Source: a virus
Virus record (IMG/VR): IMGVR_UViG_3300032238_001215
Location: 1 to 35,080 of that record
Length of the DNA stretch: 35,080 nt
Reading direction: 5' to 3' (one strand)
The translations under genes were made by a program, and so were the position numbers. Position 1 is the first letter of the stretch, and every line of letters begins with the position of its first letter. The notes beneath the pieces are model-generated. The model was not told the origin of the DNA and searched no databases. It worked only from the letters and a program-made list of their open reading frames with translations. Below are positions 8,031 to 15,818 of this stretch, piece by piece.

Positions 8031-8825
8031 TTACTCTTGGTCAGCTGCTGACGAAGTGCCAAGCATGCGCAGCACCTTTTCCACGTCATCTTCATAGATG
8101 TGGGCACTGTGAGCTGTGTGCGTGTAGTGGCCTTTAGTCAGTGATGGGTAGACAGGCTTCAGAGCCTCGACCATTCTGTCCTGAATGTGGACAAACCATG
8201 GCATGTCATATGCCAGACCACGAACAAGATCATTGGATCGCATCACCATGCTGAGATTCAGTTGGTTGTTGCGAATTTGAAATACGCCGTGAAGAGTGCA
8301 GACTTGATCTTTGTTGCCATCCCAGTAGTGGTGAGGCATAGCGAATGGCATCACAGCTTGGCGACTGTTGATGTCTTTCTTGAGTGAGTGAATCACCCAC
8401 TCCCATGGGCTTCTCAAGGTCGCACTGCCTGTTACCTCTGTCTCAAATTCTGGGTGACCAAGTGAAGGAACTTGCCAGATCAAGTGGCCATAGGCTGAGT
8501 TGACTGTTCCATCTGGATTTGCCAGGTTAAGCCAGAACTTGCTGGCTTTGCCAAACTCTTTGGCGTCATTCGTCATCGAGTCATAGACGACTTTCTCCTT
8601 TGCGAAGTAGTCAGCCAAGACCTTGTTTCTCTCAGGGTCTGAGGTGATGATCGACTCTGAGATGGGATGGTCCACACGGAATGAGACGTCAGTGATCTCA
8701 TAGACCGTCTTGCCTCTCGTGGCGACTTTGTACTCAGGGTGATAGAGTACACTCTTTAGGAGATAGCTGTATGCGGAATGAATTGTCTTTCTGGAAAATT
8801 GCCGATAATGATTGGAGATACTCAT
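8031..8825 (-). CDS. thymidylate synthase / dCMP hydroxymethylase family enzyme
   Basis: The 264-residue product has the thymidylate-synthase-fold signatures: SRQAVM (154-159, phosphate-binding Arg), catalytic Cys176 in QVCTLHG, the Q-I-R-N-N strand, MRSND (195-199) and the AHIY motif (241-244). The residue equivalent to E. coli ThyA Asn177, which selects dUMP, is Asp207 here (GLAYDMPW). In T4 dCMP hydroxymethylase this position is also Asp. That favours dCMP, and therefore production of 5-hydroxymethyl-dCMP, over thymidylate synthesis. The start at 8825 overlaps the upstream gene by 92 bp; the N-terminal family segment requires a start in this region. Confidence 0.75.
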   Translation of the reverse strand: MSISNHYRQFSRKTIHSAYSYLLKSVLYHPEYKVATRGKTVYEITDVSFRVDHPISESIITSDPERNKVLADYFAKEKVVYDSMTNDAKEFGKASKFWLNLANPDGTVNSAYGHLIWQVPSLGHPEFETEVTGSATLRSPWEWVIHSLKKDINSRQAVMPFAMPHHYWDGNKDQVCTLHGVFQIRNNQLNLSMVMRSNDLVRGLAYDMPWFVHIQDRMVEALKPVYPSLTKGHYTHTAHSAHIYEDDVEKVLRMLGTSSAADQE

Positions 8826-9678
8826 CGCGTTTATTAAATCTCTTGGCCCAGGAAGGGTGCGGTATAGAGAACTCTGGAGTTATGCCAAGGGATTGCAATC
8901 CCTTGGTAGCTTCCCTTCCAAGGGCAATGACTTGGGCGTTTCTGCGTCCCAGGAATTTTTTGATGACTGACGAATCTTTCTCGTGGTTTGCGTTTGACCA
9001 GGCGATTTTCTCCTCAGGCACACCCAATTCTTGCAAGATCGAGGTGATGAAAAAAGCCGAGGCACTATCATCATGGAAAGGCCAGTGGTTGAAATGACTA
9101 AATTTCGGATTTATCTGGTCGCCGACGAGTAAGTAGTCAGCGTCCGCGATGTTGCCGTTGAGGTTCATGGAGTCCAGACCTTCGGGCTGGACGCAACGAT
9201 TAATGGACAGAGTGAGGATAATGTCCTCAACGCTGGCGATATTTCGATCCCAGGTCAAGACGCCAGACCTTTTTGAAAAACCTCTGAATGCAGCGTCAGA
9301 AAGTTCGGTGGCTCCTTGTGTCAAGAAATACAACGCACCGTACCTCAGGGCCACTCGATCCAAGATTCGGCTGGTCACGATCCAAGAGTTAAGCATCTTG
9401 GTTTGGTACTTGTGCTTGGAAGTACCCATCTCCATAATGCTAGAAGCGCCCAGAACTCTACTGAGAATGTCGACCCAACTGGAGGTTACTACCACCAGCT
9501 TGGTCTTACTTAAGCGTGAGGCTAACCTCAGGGCTGCGGTGAAGTGTACGAAAGGTTTGCTGTACATGGACTTTCGTCCATGAGCACGAATCACTGTCGC
9601 GCCAGCCTCTTTGAAGGCTTCAGCTAGTTTTGACCTCTGATGGTCGTCAAAACCACCAAGAAGGATTATGCCTTTCAC
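8734..9678 (-). CDS. two-domain protein with C-terminal uracil-DNA-glycosylase-like domain
   Basis: The 314-residue product appears bipartite. Residues about 1-165 look Rossmann-like (IILLGGF... then LVVVTSSWVDILS) and I cannot name them. Residues about 180-300 resemble the UDG superfamily: a GDQINP loop (186-191) where family 4 enzymes have GEAPG, IALGREA (251-257), and IPHPSWAKRF (272-281) matching the HPS DNA-intercalation loop. The call is tentative. GTG 9678 overlaps the stop of the preceding glycosyltransferase gene (TTGTGA). The gene overlaps the TS/dCMP-hydroxymethylase-like gene by 92 bp, which suggests joint expression and perhaps a joint role in base modification. Confidence 0.5.
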   Translation of the reverse strand: MKGIILLGGFDDHQRSKLAEAFKEAGATVIRAHGRKSMYSKPFVHFTAALRLASRLSKTKLVVVTSSWVDILSRVLGASSIMEMGTSKHKYQTKMLNSWIVTSRILDRVALRYGALYFLTQGATELSDAAFRGFSKRSGVLTWDRNIASVEDIILTLSINRCVQPEGLDSMNLNGNIADADYLLVGDQINPKFSHFNHWPFHDDSASAFFITSILQELGVPEEKIAWSNANHEKDSSVIKKFLGRRNAQVIALGREATKGLQSLGITPEFSIPHPSWAKRFNKRDEYLQSLSAIFQKDNSFRIQLSPKECTLSP

Positions 9679-10661
9679 AAATGTTCGATTTCCTCACCTG
9701 GAAGAACCCATTCCCCCTGCTTGGAATAGCGAACAACTCCAGTATTGGAGTCTCTCACAGCCATGGTGGCCACACCAGAGCTGGCAATGAATTTTCTCGA
9801 GTCAGGAAAATCGTGAAGAAGCATGTCAATCATGTCATGAATGAATGCATCTCTAGCTCTTGAATGGTCTCTGTACCCTCTCTTCGAATTCCAGAGGTGT
9901 GTTACCATGGAATTCTCAGCCATGTGGTCTGAGAATCGATCGTAAGACGTGACAGTCTTTATCTTCTTGCCAGTTTTCTTGGCCATCAAGGCCAGAATCA
10001 TCTGCTCAGCAAACACCATCTCATCGATGTAGCTTGGGCCGTGAGTCCAATCCACTTTCTGGCTAGAAAGCTTTGAATTAGAAAAATCACGCATGAAACT
10101 GAAGCATGCTTGAATGTAATCCTCCTTGAACTTGTCATTCAAGAAAGCAAGAATTCCTGTGTTGACTGGACTAACTTGATTGGTGTCTATGTCAGACCAG
10201 GGACCTACGATTGAAGGCCACTTGTTTGTGTAGGGCGTCCAATCAGACGGTTCAGTGTGTAATGCCACTGCAGCTGAAGCATCCAAAGTCTTGTAGACCG
10301 GCTTCCACACAATTGCGTCCATGTCCACTGACACAGACGGGCATGGCATCTGAGCGTGGGCGAATATCTTGCCAGCAGCCCAGAAAACTTTTGGGTTGAT
10401 GGAGGTGTCCACCTTCATCTCAACCACTTTGTCATACAAGGCAGTGAGGCGAAGAGAGTTCAGGTACTCAATGCCTCGTCTATCAGCTACGAGGTACATC
10501 GGACCTGAGTGCGATTTGTAGTAGAGAACGCTCGCTATAAGTGAGATAAGCTCGTAGTCCTGCATCTCAACCTTGGCCATGGGTTGAGTCCACAGTGAAT
10601 GATAGCCCGGAACCTTACGGGCCAGAAGTGTCATGTTTTTGAGGAAGCCTAGCACACTCAT
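9675..10661 (-). CDS. GT-A-like glycosyltransferase (DUF6734-like)
   Basis: This 328-residue protein has a DxD motif in SVDMDAIVW (113-115), a preceding strand (PMYLVADRRG), and a SPVNTGILAF segment that corresponds to the acceptor-side loop of GT-A enzymes. Together they suggest a nucleotide-sugar-dependent transferase; the donor and acceptor are unknown. ATG 10661 is preceded by CTGTTCT at 7 bp and no Shine-Dalgarno. It overlaps the next gene by 4 bp, so the two are translationally coupled. Confidence 0.6.
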   Translation of the reverse strand: MSVLGFLKNMTLLARKVPGYHSLWTQPMAKVEMQDYELISLIASVLYYKSHSGPMYLVADRRGIEYLNSLRLTALYDKVVEMKVDTSINPKVFWAAGKIFAHAQMPCPSVSVDMDAIVWKPVYKTLDASAAVALHTEPSDWTPYTNKWPSIVGPWSDIDTNQVSPVNTGILAFLNDKFKEDYIQACFSFMRDFSNSKLSSQKVDWTHGPSYIDEMVFAEQMILALMAKKTGKKIKTVTSYDRFSDHMAENSMVTHLWNSKRGYRDHSRARDAFIHDMIDMLLHDFPDSRKFIASSGVATMAVRDSNTGVVRYSKQGEWVLPGEEIEHL

Positions 10662-10679
10662 GACACTTAGAACAGATTA

Positions 10680-11123
10680 CTAGAAGTTCACTACAATTCT
10701 TTTCTCTTTTAAGTGGATGTCGACAGTGTTTGGAGCCAATGGCACAGCTTTGGGTCCCTCTTCGATCTCAATCTCCCACTTCTCACCGCGGAGCTGTGTG
10801 GCAGTGTCAAATTCTAAGTCAAACTCTACACTTTCGTCATTCTCGTCAAGCACAGTGAATGTGGCATGGGCAGCCACATTCACCACACTCACGTCTATGT
10901 CTTTGATGCCCCAAGTTCTCTCGTCAAGTTGGGCATTCCACTTTACGTCAGCCACAGCCCACTCAGTCTCAACATAGGACAAGTCAGCAAGCCAAAGACC
11001 CTTTAGTTGGGCTTGAAGACGAACCCACTGCTCGTGGCCGTAGAAATCTATGGCTCCACGTTCAACTCTAGTGGAATACTGTGATTCTTGCTCTTGCAAG
11101 ATCCGGCTGACAGACGCTTTCAT
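10680..11123 (-). CDS. hypothetical protein
   Basis: The 147-residue, acidic, beta-rich protein (IDVSVVNVAAHATFTVLDENDESVEFDLEF) has no recognised motif. Its ATG overlaps the stop of the tubulin-like gene as ATGA, so the two should be translated together. It may be an accessory of the tubulin-like protein, but only position supports that. Confidence 0.6.
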   Translation of the reverse strand: MKASVSRILQEQESQYSTRVERGAIDFYGHEQWVRLQAQLKGLWLADLSYVETEWAVADVKWNAQLDERTWGIKDIDVSVVNVAAHATFTVLDENDESVEFDLEFDTATQLRGEKWEIEIEEGPKAVPLAPNTVDIHLKEKRIVVNF

Positions 11124-12253
11124 TTTGGCCAGGGTTCAGCTGAGTCAATTACATTGCCAAACTTTCTAAGTTCGGCCAACTTGTCAGTCGGTCGTCCCAA
11201 ACCACCAATGATGGTGTAGACCACCAAGCCAGGTTTATTGCCACGATAGATGCCACGATGAACAGTGTTTCCAGGCTTAAGGATTCTGGTCAGCTGCTCA
11301 AATGCGGTGTCAAGATTGACCTGTGGAACCTCATTCAAGACATCCTCTGATCCAATGATCATTGCACCAGCTGTGTTGCCAGTCTCAATTGAGACACCAC
11401 CACTGAGGATGTTCTTCTTCAGTGAGTTTCTGATGGCAAACGAGATGCCCGTGGCATCCTTCCAATTCTCCACTGGAGTTGCACCGAAGGTGATCAGTCC
11501 AGAATCGAGAATCGTCTTAAGGTCTGATGGGTCGAATGATGTGTAACGACTCTCACGAATGGCCGTGAGGTTGAAGAGGTGGAATAGGGAGAGAAGACTA
11601 CGATTGGCAGTGTCCCAGAATGGGTCCACAGCGAGTTTTGGATAGAGGGTAGAAATCTTCTCATTGTCTACAAGGATCAGAGGAGAAACGATGCCCTTCT
11701 CGACCAAAGCAAATACATCACGAAGAACGTTGTAGGCATTAGCATTCAGCTTCTGGCCCTCAGAGATCTTTGGCAGAGCCAGTACCACGCCAACTTTTTG
11801 GCTGCTGGTTTTCAATGACTGTTGCAGCTCAATGGCCACATCCACCAGGTGCAACAAGGTACCGGATCCAGTGCCGCCAGCAGCCGATGCACAGCAGAAT
11901 ATGCGGTCAAAGCCTGGACCAAAGGAACGACGCATGAAATCCAAGACGTCTTCCTTTTTGTCTTTGATGAGTGAGGCCGCCACAGCCGGATTCTTGCCAG
12001 CGCCACCAGTGCCAATCAACAGCTTTCTATCAGCTGGCATGTCAATGGTGGCCAGATCCTGCTCAGAGGTGTTTATGACGGCGGTACGCTTGTACCCCAT
12101 CTTCCAGAAAGTTTGAGCCAGACGGCCACCACCTTGACCAGCGCCTACAACGGCAAACTTGAAGGCACCTTGAAAGGTATCTTCAATCTCTATGGTCTTC
12201 TCCTCCTCGGGCAAGGGGATATCGGGTACCTCAACATCAAAGTTGTCTGACAT
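11120..12253 (-). CDS. tubulin/FtsZ-family GTPase (TubZ/PhuZ-like)
   Basis: This 377-residue protein should polymerise with GTP. It has the nucleotide loop VVGAGQGGGR (35-44), a GTGGAGKNP segment (81-89) and the tubulin signature GGTGSGT (126-132). It lacks the C-terminal FtsA/ZipA-binding peptide of bacterial FtsZ, and the rest diverges from FtsZ, as in phage PhuZ and plasmid TubZ proteins. PhuZ centres the phage nucleus in large Pseudomonas phages and TubZ segregates plasmids; either role fits here, and the two parS sites in the window make a segregation role worth considering. ATG 12253 is preceded at 6 bp by GTAGTTA. Confidence 0.85.
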   Translation of the reverse strand: MSDNFDVEVPDIPLPEEEKTIEIEDTFQGAFKFAVVGAGQGGGRLAQTFWKMGYKRTAVINTSEQDLATIDMPADRKLLIGTGGAGKNPAVAASLIKDKKEDVLDFMRRSFGPGFDRIFCCASAAGGTGSGTLLHLVDVAIELQQSLKTSSQKVGVVLALPKISEGQKLNANAYNVLRDVFALVEKGIVSPLILVDNEKISTLYPKLAVDPFWDTANRSLLSLFHLFNLTAIRESRYTSFDPSDLKTILDSGLITFGATPVENWKDATGISFAIRNSLKKNILSGGVSIETGNTAGAMIIGSEDVLNEVPQVNLDTAFEQLTRILKPGNTVHRGIYRGNKPGLVVYTIIGGLGRPTDKLAELRKFGNVIDSAEPWPK

Positions 12254-12259
12254 ACAACC

Positions 12260-12266
12260 TAACTAC
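12260..12266 (-). promoter_or_regulatory. start-site motif GTAGTTA, N6 before ATG 12253
   Basis: Exact GTAGTTA in the 47-bp intergenic gap ahead of the tubulin-like gene. It does not overlap any stop codon. Confidence 0.5.
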
Positions 12267-12300
12267 TGCCAATAGGGTTGAGGCAGAGGAGTGAGGCATG

Positions 12301-12399
12301 CTAGCCCCACAACTTCTGAAGACCTTCAATGACCAAAGCCAACCACAACAGGGCCAAAAATGCCATGGCTAGCTGAATCTTGGTACTATTTTTGTGCAT
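12301..12399 (-). CDS. 32-residue single-pass membrane peptide
   Basis: ATG 12399 opens a 32-residue frame: a short polar N-terminus (MHKNSTKIQ) and one hydrophobic helix (LAMAFLALLWLALVIEGL), ending at TAG 12301. It overlaps the end of the preceding gene by 14 bp and has a TTGGAAAA purine-rich stretch just upstream. The hydrophobic run and compact placement support a real small gene; there is no family assignment. Confidence 0.45.
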   Translation of the reverse strand: MHKNSTKIQLAMAFLALLWLALVIEGLQKLWG

Positions 12400-13222
12400 T
12401 TTTCCAAGCTTTAGACTCTGGACGACCTTTCTCACCAGGCTTGGCAGGTCGGTAGTTCTTGCCCATACGCTTTCTCTTCTGGTGGATATTGTGCCAGAGT
12501 CCCTTGTTGGACTCAGAGAATGACTGTTCATCATCTCTCTTGGACTTCAAGTCATTCAACTTTGCCTGGATCTTTTTCCAAAGCTCATCCGGCTTGCCAC
12601 TGGCCTCCCAATCATTGGTTTGGTACTCAGCAACAGCGTCTCGAATCTCGTCAGCATTGACCAACACCCAGCCAGACCCAAAGTCAATGGCAAGAGGACC
12701 ACTTCCCTTCATGAAGTCACTGGCATACCAGCTTCCGGGTGTCTTGTCAATCTGGACAATGGGCTCAGGTGATTTGCCCACCATCATTTGCATCTGCTTA
12801 GTAGCCACATCTGGGTGTATCAAATACACGTCATGGTGGTAAGTCTTGCCGCCAGCTGCAGATGTGGCCTGCACTGGAAGTTTGATCTTGTTGCGATTGT
12901 CAGCTTCACCAATCGCCGCAACCCGTTGGGCCAACTTGTGGTCAGAGCTCTTTTGGCTCATGATCGGGTAGTTTTGACCACTGTACACATCGGTGTCCAC
13001 CTCTGTCTCCGTGTCAAAAGCAGCCCTAATCGTTTTCAATGAGTCAGTCATGCTGTCCTCAGTGGACAAATCCAAAAGAGCAGTTTGACCATTTTTTGAA
13101 ACGGTATACTGATTGGAACCCTCGTCATTCGGCTCAACCATAAAACCTTGGTTTTGAAGATCAGTGATGACAGAGTTGTCACCACCAACCTCAACCTCAA
13201 TCAGCATCTTAGAAAACTTCAT
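12386..13222 (-). CDS. hypothetical phage protein with a basic C-terminal tail
   Basis: The 278-residue product has an N-terminal acidic region and a middle domain (about 110-210) with a KTYHHDVYLIHPD segment. The basic C-terminal tail (GLWHNIHQKRKRMG then KPGEKGRPESKAWKNAQK) is of a type I know from the ends of many phage virion-associated proteins. A role in head or DNA packaging is possible but not shown. ATG 13222 is preceded at 4 bp by GTATTTA. It sits 3 bp after the GDP-fucose synthase stop. Confidence 0.55.
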   Translation of the reverse strand: MKFSKMLIEVEVGGDNSVITDLQNQGFMVEPNDEGSNQYTVSKNGQTALLDLSTEDSMTDSLKTIRAAFDTETEVDTDVYSGQNYPIMSQKSSDHKLAQRVAAIGEADNRNKIKLPVQATSAAGGKTYHHDVYLIHPDVATKQMQMMVGKSPEPIVQIDKTPGSWYASDFMKGSGPLAIDFGSGWVLVNADEIRDAVAEYQTNDWEASGKPDELWKKIQAKLNDLKSKRDDEQSFSESNKGLWHNIHQKRKRMGKNYRPAKPGEKGRPESKAWKNAQK

Positions 13223-13225
13223 GGC

Positions 13226-14164
13226 TTAAATACGGACTGAGTTTGTCAAGAAGTCGCTGTAGGCGATTGGCAGACCCTTGTCCAGGTCCACCTTTGGGGT
13301 CCATGAAGTGATGTTTCTAAGGCGACTGGAATCGAGAATCTTGCGAGGTGTGCCATCTGGTTTAGATGGATCCCACACAATTTCGCCCTTGTAGCCCACA
13401 ACCTTGGCAACTTTGTGGACCAAGTCTCTGATTGAGATGTCAGAACCATAGCCAACATTGACCAAGCCACTGACCTCACTCATCTCTGCGAGACTAATAG
13501 CCGCATCAGCCAGATCATCTGAGTAGAGAAACTCTCTAAGTGCTGACCCTGTTCCCCAGCAAGAATAAGTGGGATCACCTTTGATCTTGGCTGCATGCAG
13601 CTTGGCAATAAGACCTGGAATGACGTGGGACGCTGTGGGGGAGTAATTATCATTGGGCCCATACAGATTTGTGGGCATCAATGCCACATAGTTGAACCCG
13701 TGTTGAACCCTAAAGGCCTCACACATCGTGTAGCCTGCAATCTTGGCCACAGCATAGGCTTGGTTGGTGGGTTCCAATGGTCCAGACAGGAGCTCTGACT
13801 CCTTGATGGGTTGCTTGGCCATCTTTGGGTAGATGCATGAGGAACCGAAGAATACAAGCCTCTTTACGTCACAAAACAAGGAGGCATGTATGACGTTGTT
13901 TTGAATCTGAAGATTGTCCAGTATGAAATCGCCTGGACGTGTTGAGTTGGCCACAATGCCACCCACAGTGGCAGCCGCAAGATACACCACGTCTGGGGAG
14001 TGTTCCTTGAACCAAGCCATCACAGAGGCTTGGTCCCTCAGGTCTACATTGCGACGATCACAGGTAAGGACACACAGATTTTTTCTGTGGGCCCAAGTTC
14101 GATTTAGGCCACGAATTATTGCTGACCCCACGAGACCTTTGTGCCCAGCCACGAAAATCTTCAT
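13226..14164 (-). CDS. fcl: GDP-L-fucose synthase
   Basis: This 312-residue SDR-family epimerase/reductase converts GDP-4-keto-6-deoxy-D-mannose to GDP-L-fucose with NADPH. It shows the nucleotide-binding GHKGLVGSA (7-15), SSCIYP (108-113, catalytic Ser) and the Tyr137-x-x-x-Lys141 pair in YAVAK. LREFLYSDDLADA and the total length match Fcl/WcaG. The upstream enzyme Gmd is not in the window and may be elsewhere or supplied by the host. With the dTDP-glucose dehydratase-like gene and several glycosyltransferases it forms a glycan toolkit. Confidence 0.9.
   Translation of the reverse strand: MKIFVAGHKGLVGSAIIRGLNRTWAHRKNLCVLTCDRRNVDLRDQASVMAWFKEHSPDVVYLAAATVGGIVANSTRPGDFILDNLQIQNNVIHASLFCDVKRLVFFGSSCIYPKMAKQPIKESELLSGPLEPTNQAYAVAKIAGYTMCEAFRVQHGFNYVALMPTNLYGPNDNYSPTASHVIPGLIAKLHAAKIKGDPTYSCWGTGSALREFLYSDDLADAAISLAEMSEVSGLVNVGYGSDISIRDLVHKVAKVVGYKGEIVWDPSKPDGTPRKILDSSRLRNITSWTPKVDLDKGLPIAYSDFLTNSVRI
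13227..13233 (-). promoter_or_regulatory. start-site motif GTATTTA, N4 before ATG 13222
   Basis: Minus-strand GTATTTA, 4 bp before the ATG. It overlaps the stop codon of the upstream gene. Confidence 0.35.
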
Positions 14165-14191
14165 GGATCTAAGAACAGAATAGGTTTTGTA

Positions 14192-14755
14192 TCAGGCTCC
14201 TTGCCACTTCCACTTGATCCAGGTGTCACTCTCACGGGTGGCGGTGGACAACGGAATGTAAGGTGTGTTGGCCATCTTGAGAACCACACCCTCGATGGTG
14301 GGCATGTTGGCCCTCATCTTTGACAGGACTGATTGTGTGGGCTCATACAGCCAGTCAACACCCACTTGGCCGCAGAGCCACTTAGCTTTAGCTTCACGCT
14401 CAGCGGGTGTGCTTCGGTCCAGACTCTGACCTGCGTAGGCCACCACCTCGAAGGGGTAGAATTTCTTCTTGAAGACCTCACCATCCAACAGTGTGCCAGC
14501 TGGCAACTGCTTCCACTCAGTGAGATCCACTGTCAGGCCATACCACCCACCGTGGCGATTGGCCACATGGATGCCATTCTCGTTGACACCCACCTGAGCA
14601 CGGTCCCCGTTGATCTTGAGCTGGACTGTCCACCCACCTTTGATGCGAGTGAAAATGTCCTTGACGTCTGTCTTAGAGGTGATTTTACGGCCACTCTTTG
14701 GCCGCATGGGAAACATGGGCATTGAGAGGCCAGGGAGAATTGCTTGCTTAGTCAT
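14192..14755 (-). CDS. minimal ATP-dependent DNA ligase (nucleotidyltransferase domain only)
   Basis: This 187-residue protein carries the covalent nucleotidyltransferase motifs in order: motif I K47-I-N-G-D-R52 with the AMP-accepting lysine, LLDGEVF (89-95, motif III/IIIa), EGVVLK (155-160, motif IV) and WIKWKW (179-184, motif V). It would seal nicks via an enzyme-adenylate. It is much shorter than standard ligases and has no room for a full OB-fold domain, so a partner domain, or a role in RNA or nucleotide chemistry, remains possible. The start at 14755 lies 6 bp after a TATACT box, giving a leaderless mRNA. Confidence 0.75.
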   Translation of the reverse strand: MTKQAILPGLSMPMFPMRPKSGRKITSKTDVKDIFTRIKGGWTVQLKINGDRAQVGVNENGIHVANRHGGWYGLTVDLTEWKQLPAGTLLDGEVFKKKFYPFEVVAYAGQSLDRSTPAEREAKAKWLCGQVGVDWLYEPTQSVLSKMRANMPTIEGVVLKMANTPYIPLSTATRESDTWIKWKWQGA

Positions 14756-14761
14756 GGGCCG

Positions 14762-14790
14762 AGTATACTCGAACCCAAGAAATTTGTAAA
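14762..14790 (-). promoter_or_regulatory. strong promoter TTTACA-17-TATACT (leaderless start)
   Basis: TTTACA (14790-14785), a 17-bp spacer, TATACT (14767-14762), then 6 bp to ATG 14755 of the ligase gene. The -35 box abuts the stop codon of the FkbM gene. Confidence 0.8.
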
Positions 14791-14793
14791 CAA

Positions 14794-15402
14794 TTACTTT
14801 TTGGCAACGACGTTCATAGTCACGCCTGAACAGAGGTCAATCACCTCTAGGGTGTAGCCACTGGACTCAAGCTTCTGCGTAACTTTAGCCGACCTCTCAC
14901 CAGCGTTAAAGGGTCCATCCATGTGGAGACTCTCATACTGGATCCAAGGAATTTTGAATCGATTCAAGTCAAGGCCCAGGAGAATTTTGGCATCGTGTCC
15001 CTCTGTGTCAATGTAAAGCCGATCAATGCCTGCTTGCAGGGACACAAAACTCTCCAAGAAACAGTTGATCGTGAGACAAGGAACCCACGTGGTGTTGATT
15101 TTACCCACGGGTATAAAGCCAGTGAAATGGTGTGCTATGATGTGGTCTGTGGAGAGTGAGGCGACCAGACTCATGTCATCATCTGCTGGACAGAAGAACG
15201 GCTCTATGGCATTGTTCTCGCTGATAGCACATTGAACCACAATTAGCCGCTCTGACAGAAACTGGTATTTTTCCTGGGCTGCATGGACACACTTCTCGAG
15301 TGGATCCACAACGATGAGAACCTCTATGAGATCCTTGTTTTTTGACACGAAGTCAAACACGTGGTCCTCACAGTTGTTGCAGCCGATTTGTACGATTTTC
15401 AT
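14794..15402 (-). CDS. FkbM-family methyltransferase
   Basis: The 202-residue protein starts with a short SAM-binding strand (MKIVQIGCNNCEDH). It contains IDRLYIDTEGHDAKILLGLDL, the FkbM signature whose Asp and Glu lie near the acceptor. FkbM enzymes O-methylate sugars and small molecules, which fits the nearby sugar enzymes. It is short for the family but complete through the core. It is followed upstream by tRNA-Thr, with 7 bp between. Confidence 0.75.
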   Translation of the reverse strand: MKIVQIGCNNCEDHVFDFVSKNKDLIEVLIVVDPLEKCVHAAQEKYQFLSERLIVVQCAISENNAIEPFFCPADDDMSLVASLSTDHIIAHHFTGFIPVGKINTTWVPCLTINCFLESFVSLQAGIDRLYIDTEGHDAKILLGLDLNRFKIPWIQYESLHMDGPFNAGERSAKVTQKLESSGYTLEVIDLCSGVTMNVVAKK

Positions 15403-15409
15403 AGGAAAG

Positions 15410-15485
15410 TGGAGCCAGCTGTCGGGATTGAACCGACGACCTTCGCTTTACAAAAGCGTTGCTCTGCCGCTGAGCTAAGCTGGCT
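15410..15485 (-). tRNA. tRNA-Thr (UGU)
   Basis: A 76-nt cloverleaf with acceptor AGCCAGC/GCTGGCT, D-arm TAGCTCAGCGGCAGAGC, anticodon loop TTTGTAA (anticodon TGT), T-loop TTCAATC and an encoded CCA end. It decodes ACN codons, mainly ACA. Confidence 0.95.
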
Positions 15486-15488
15486 AAA

Positions 15489-15565
15489 TGGCGTCTCTGG
15501 CAAGGTTCGAACTTGCGACCATCCGCTTAGAAGGCGGATGCTCTATCCAACTGAGCTACAGAGAC
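15489..15565 (-). tRNA. tRNA-Arg (UCU)
   Basis: A 77-nt cloverleaf with acceptor GTCTCTG/CAGAGAC, anticodon loop CTTCTAA (anticodon TCT), T-loop TTCGAAC and encoded CCA. It lies 3 bp from tRNA-Thr and is probably on the same transcript. It decodes AGA/AGG. Confidence 0.95.
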
Positions 15566-15577
15566 ACAGGTGACACC

Positions 15578-15817
15578 CTACGACTTGGTGTCTTCATGTA
15601 CACCACGACGTTTAAGTTCACGCTTGATGTAAAAGGCGGCCTTCTGAAGATCTTCGATCGCATTGGCCTTAAGGTCAGCCCGCCAGATGTACTTCACTGC
15701 ATTGCCCAAGTTGAAGCCCATGTGCTCCACAATGTCAATGCACTCCACACCAGATGGATGACTGTTGTAGTGGACTGGGTGATCTACTGGCGTGTTTCCT
15801 TCTGTGGTGACTGGCAT
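15578..15817 (-). CDS. DUF3310 family protein
   Basis: This 79-residue protein matches the small DUF3310 family, common in phages and sometimes labelled nucleotide kinase. It has HYNSHPSGVECIDIVEHMGFNLGNAVKYIWRA-type features: the VECID motif, the NAVKYIWR helix and a C-terminal DLQKAAFYIKREL helix. The function is unknown. It is separated from the next gene upstream by one base and lies 12 bp from tRNA-Arg. Confidence 0.8.
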   Translation of the reverse strand: MPVTTEGNTPVDHPVHYNSHPSGVECIDIVEHMGFNLGNAVKYIWRADLKANAIEDLQKAAFYIKRELKRRGVHEDTKS

Positions 15818-15818
15818 A

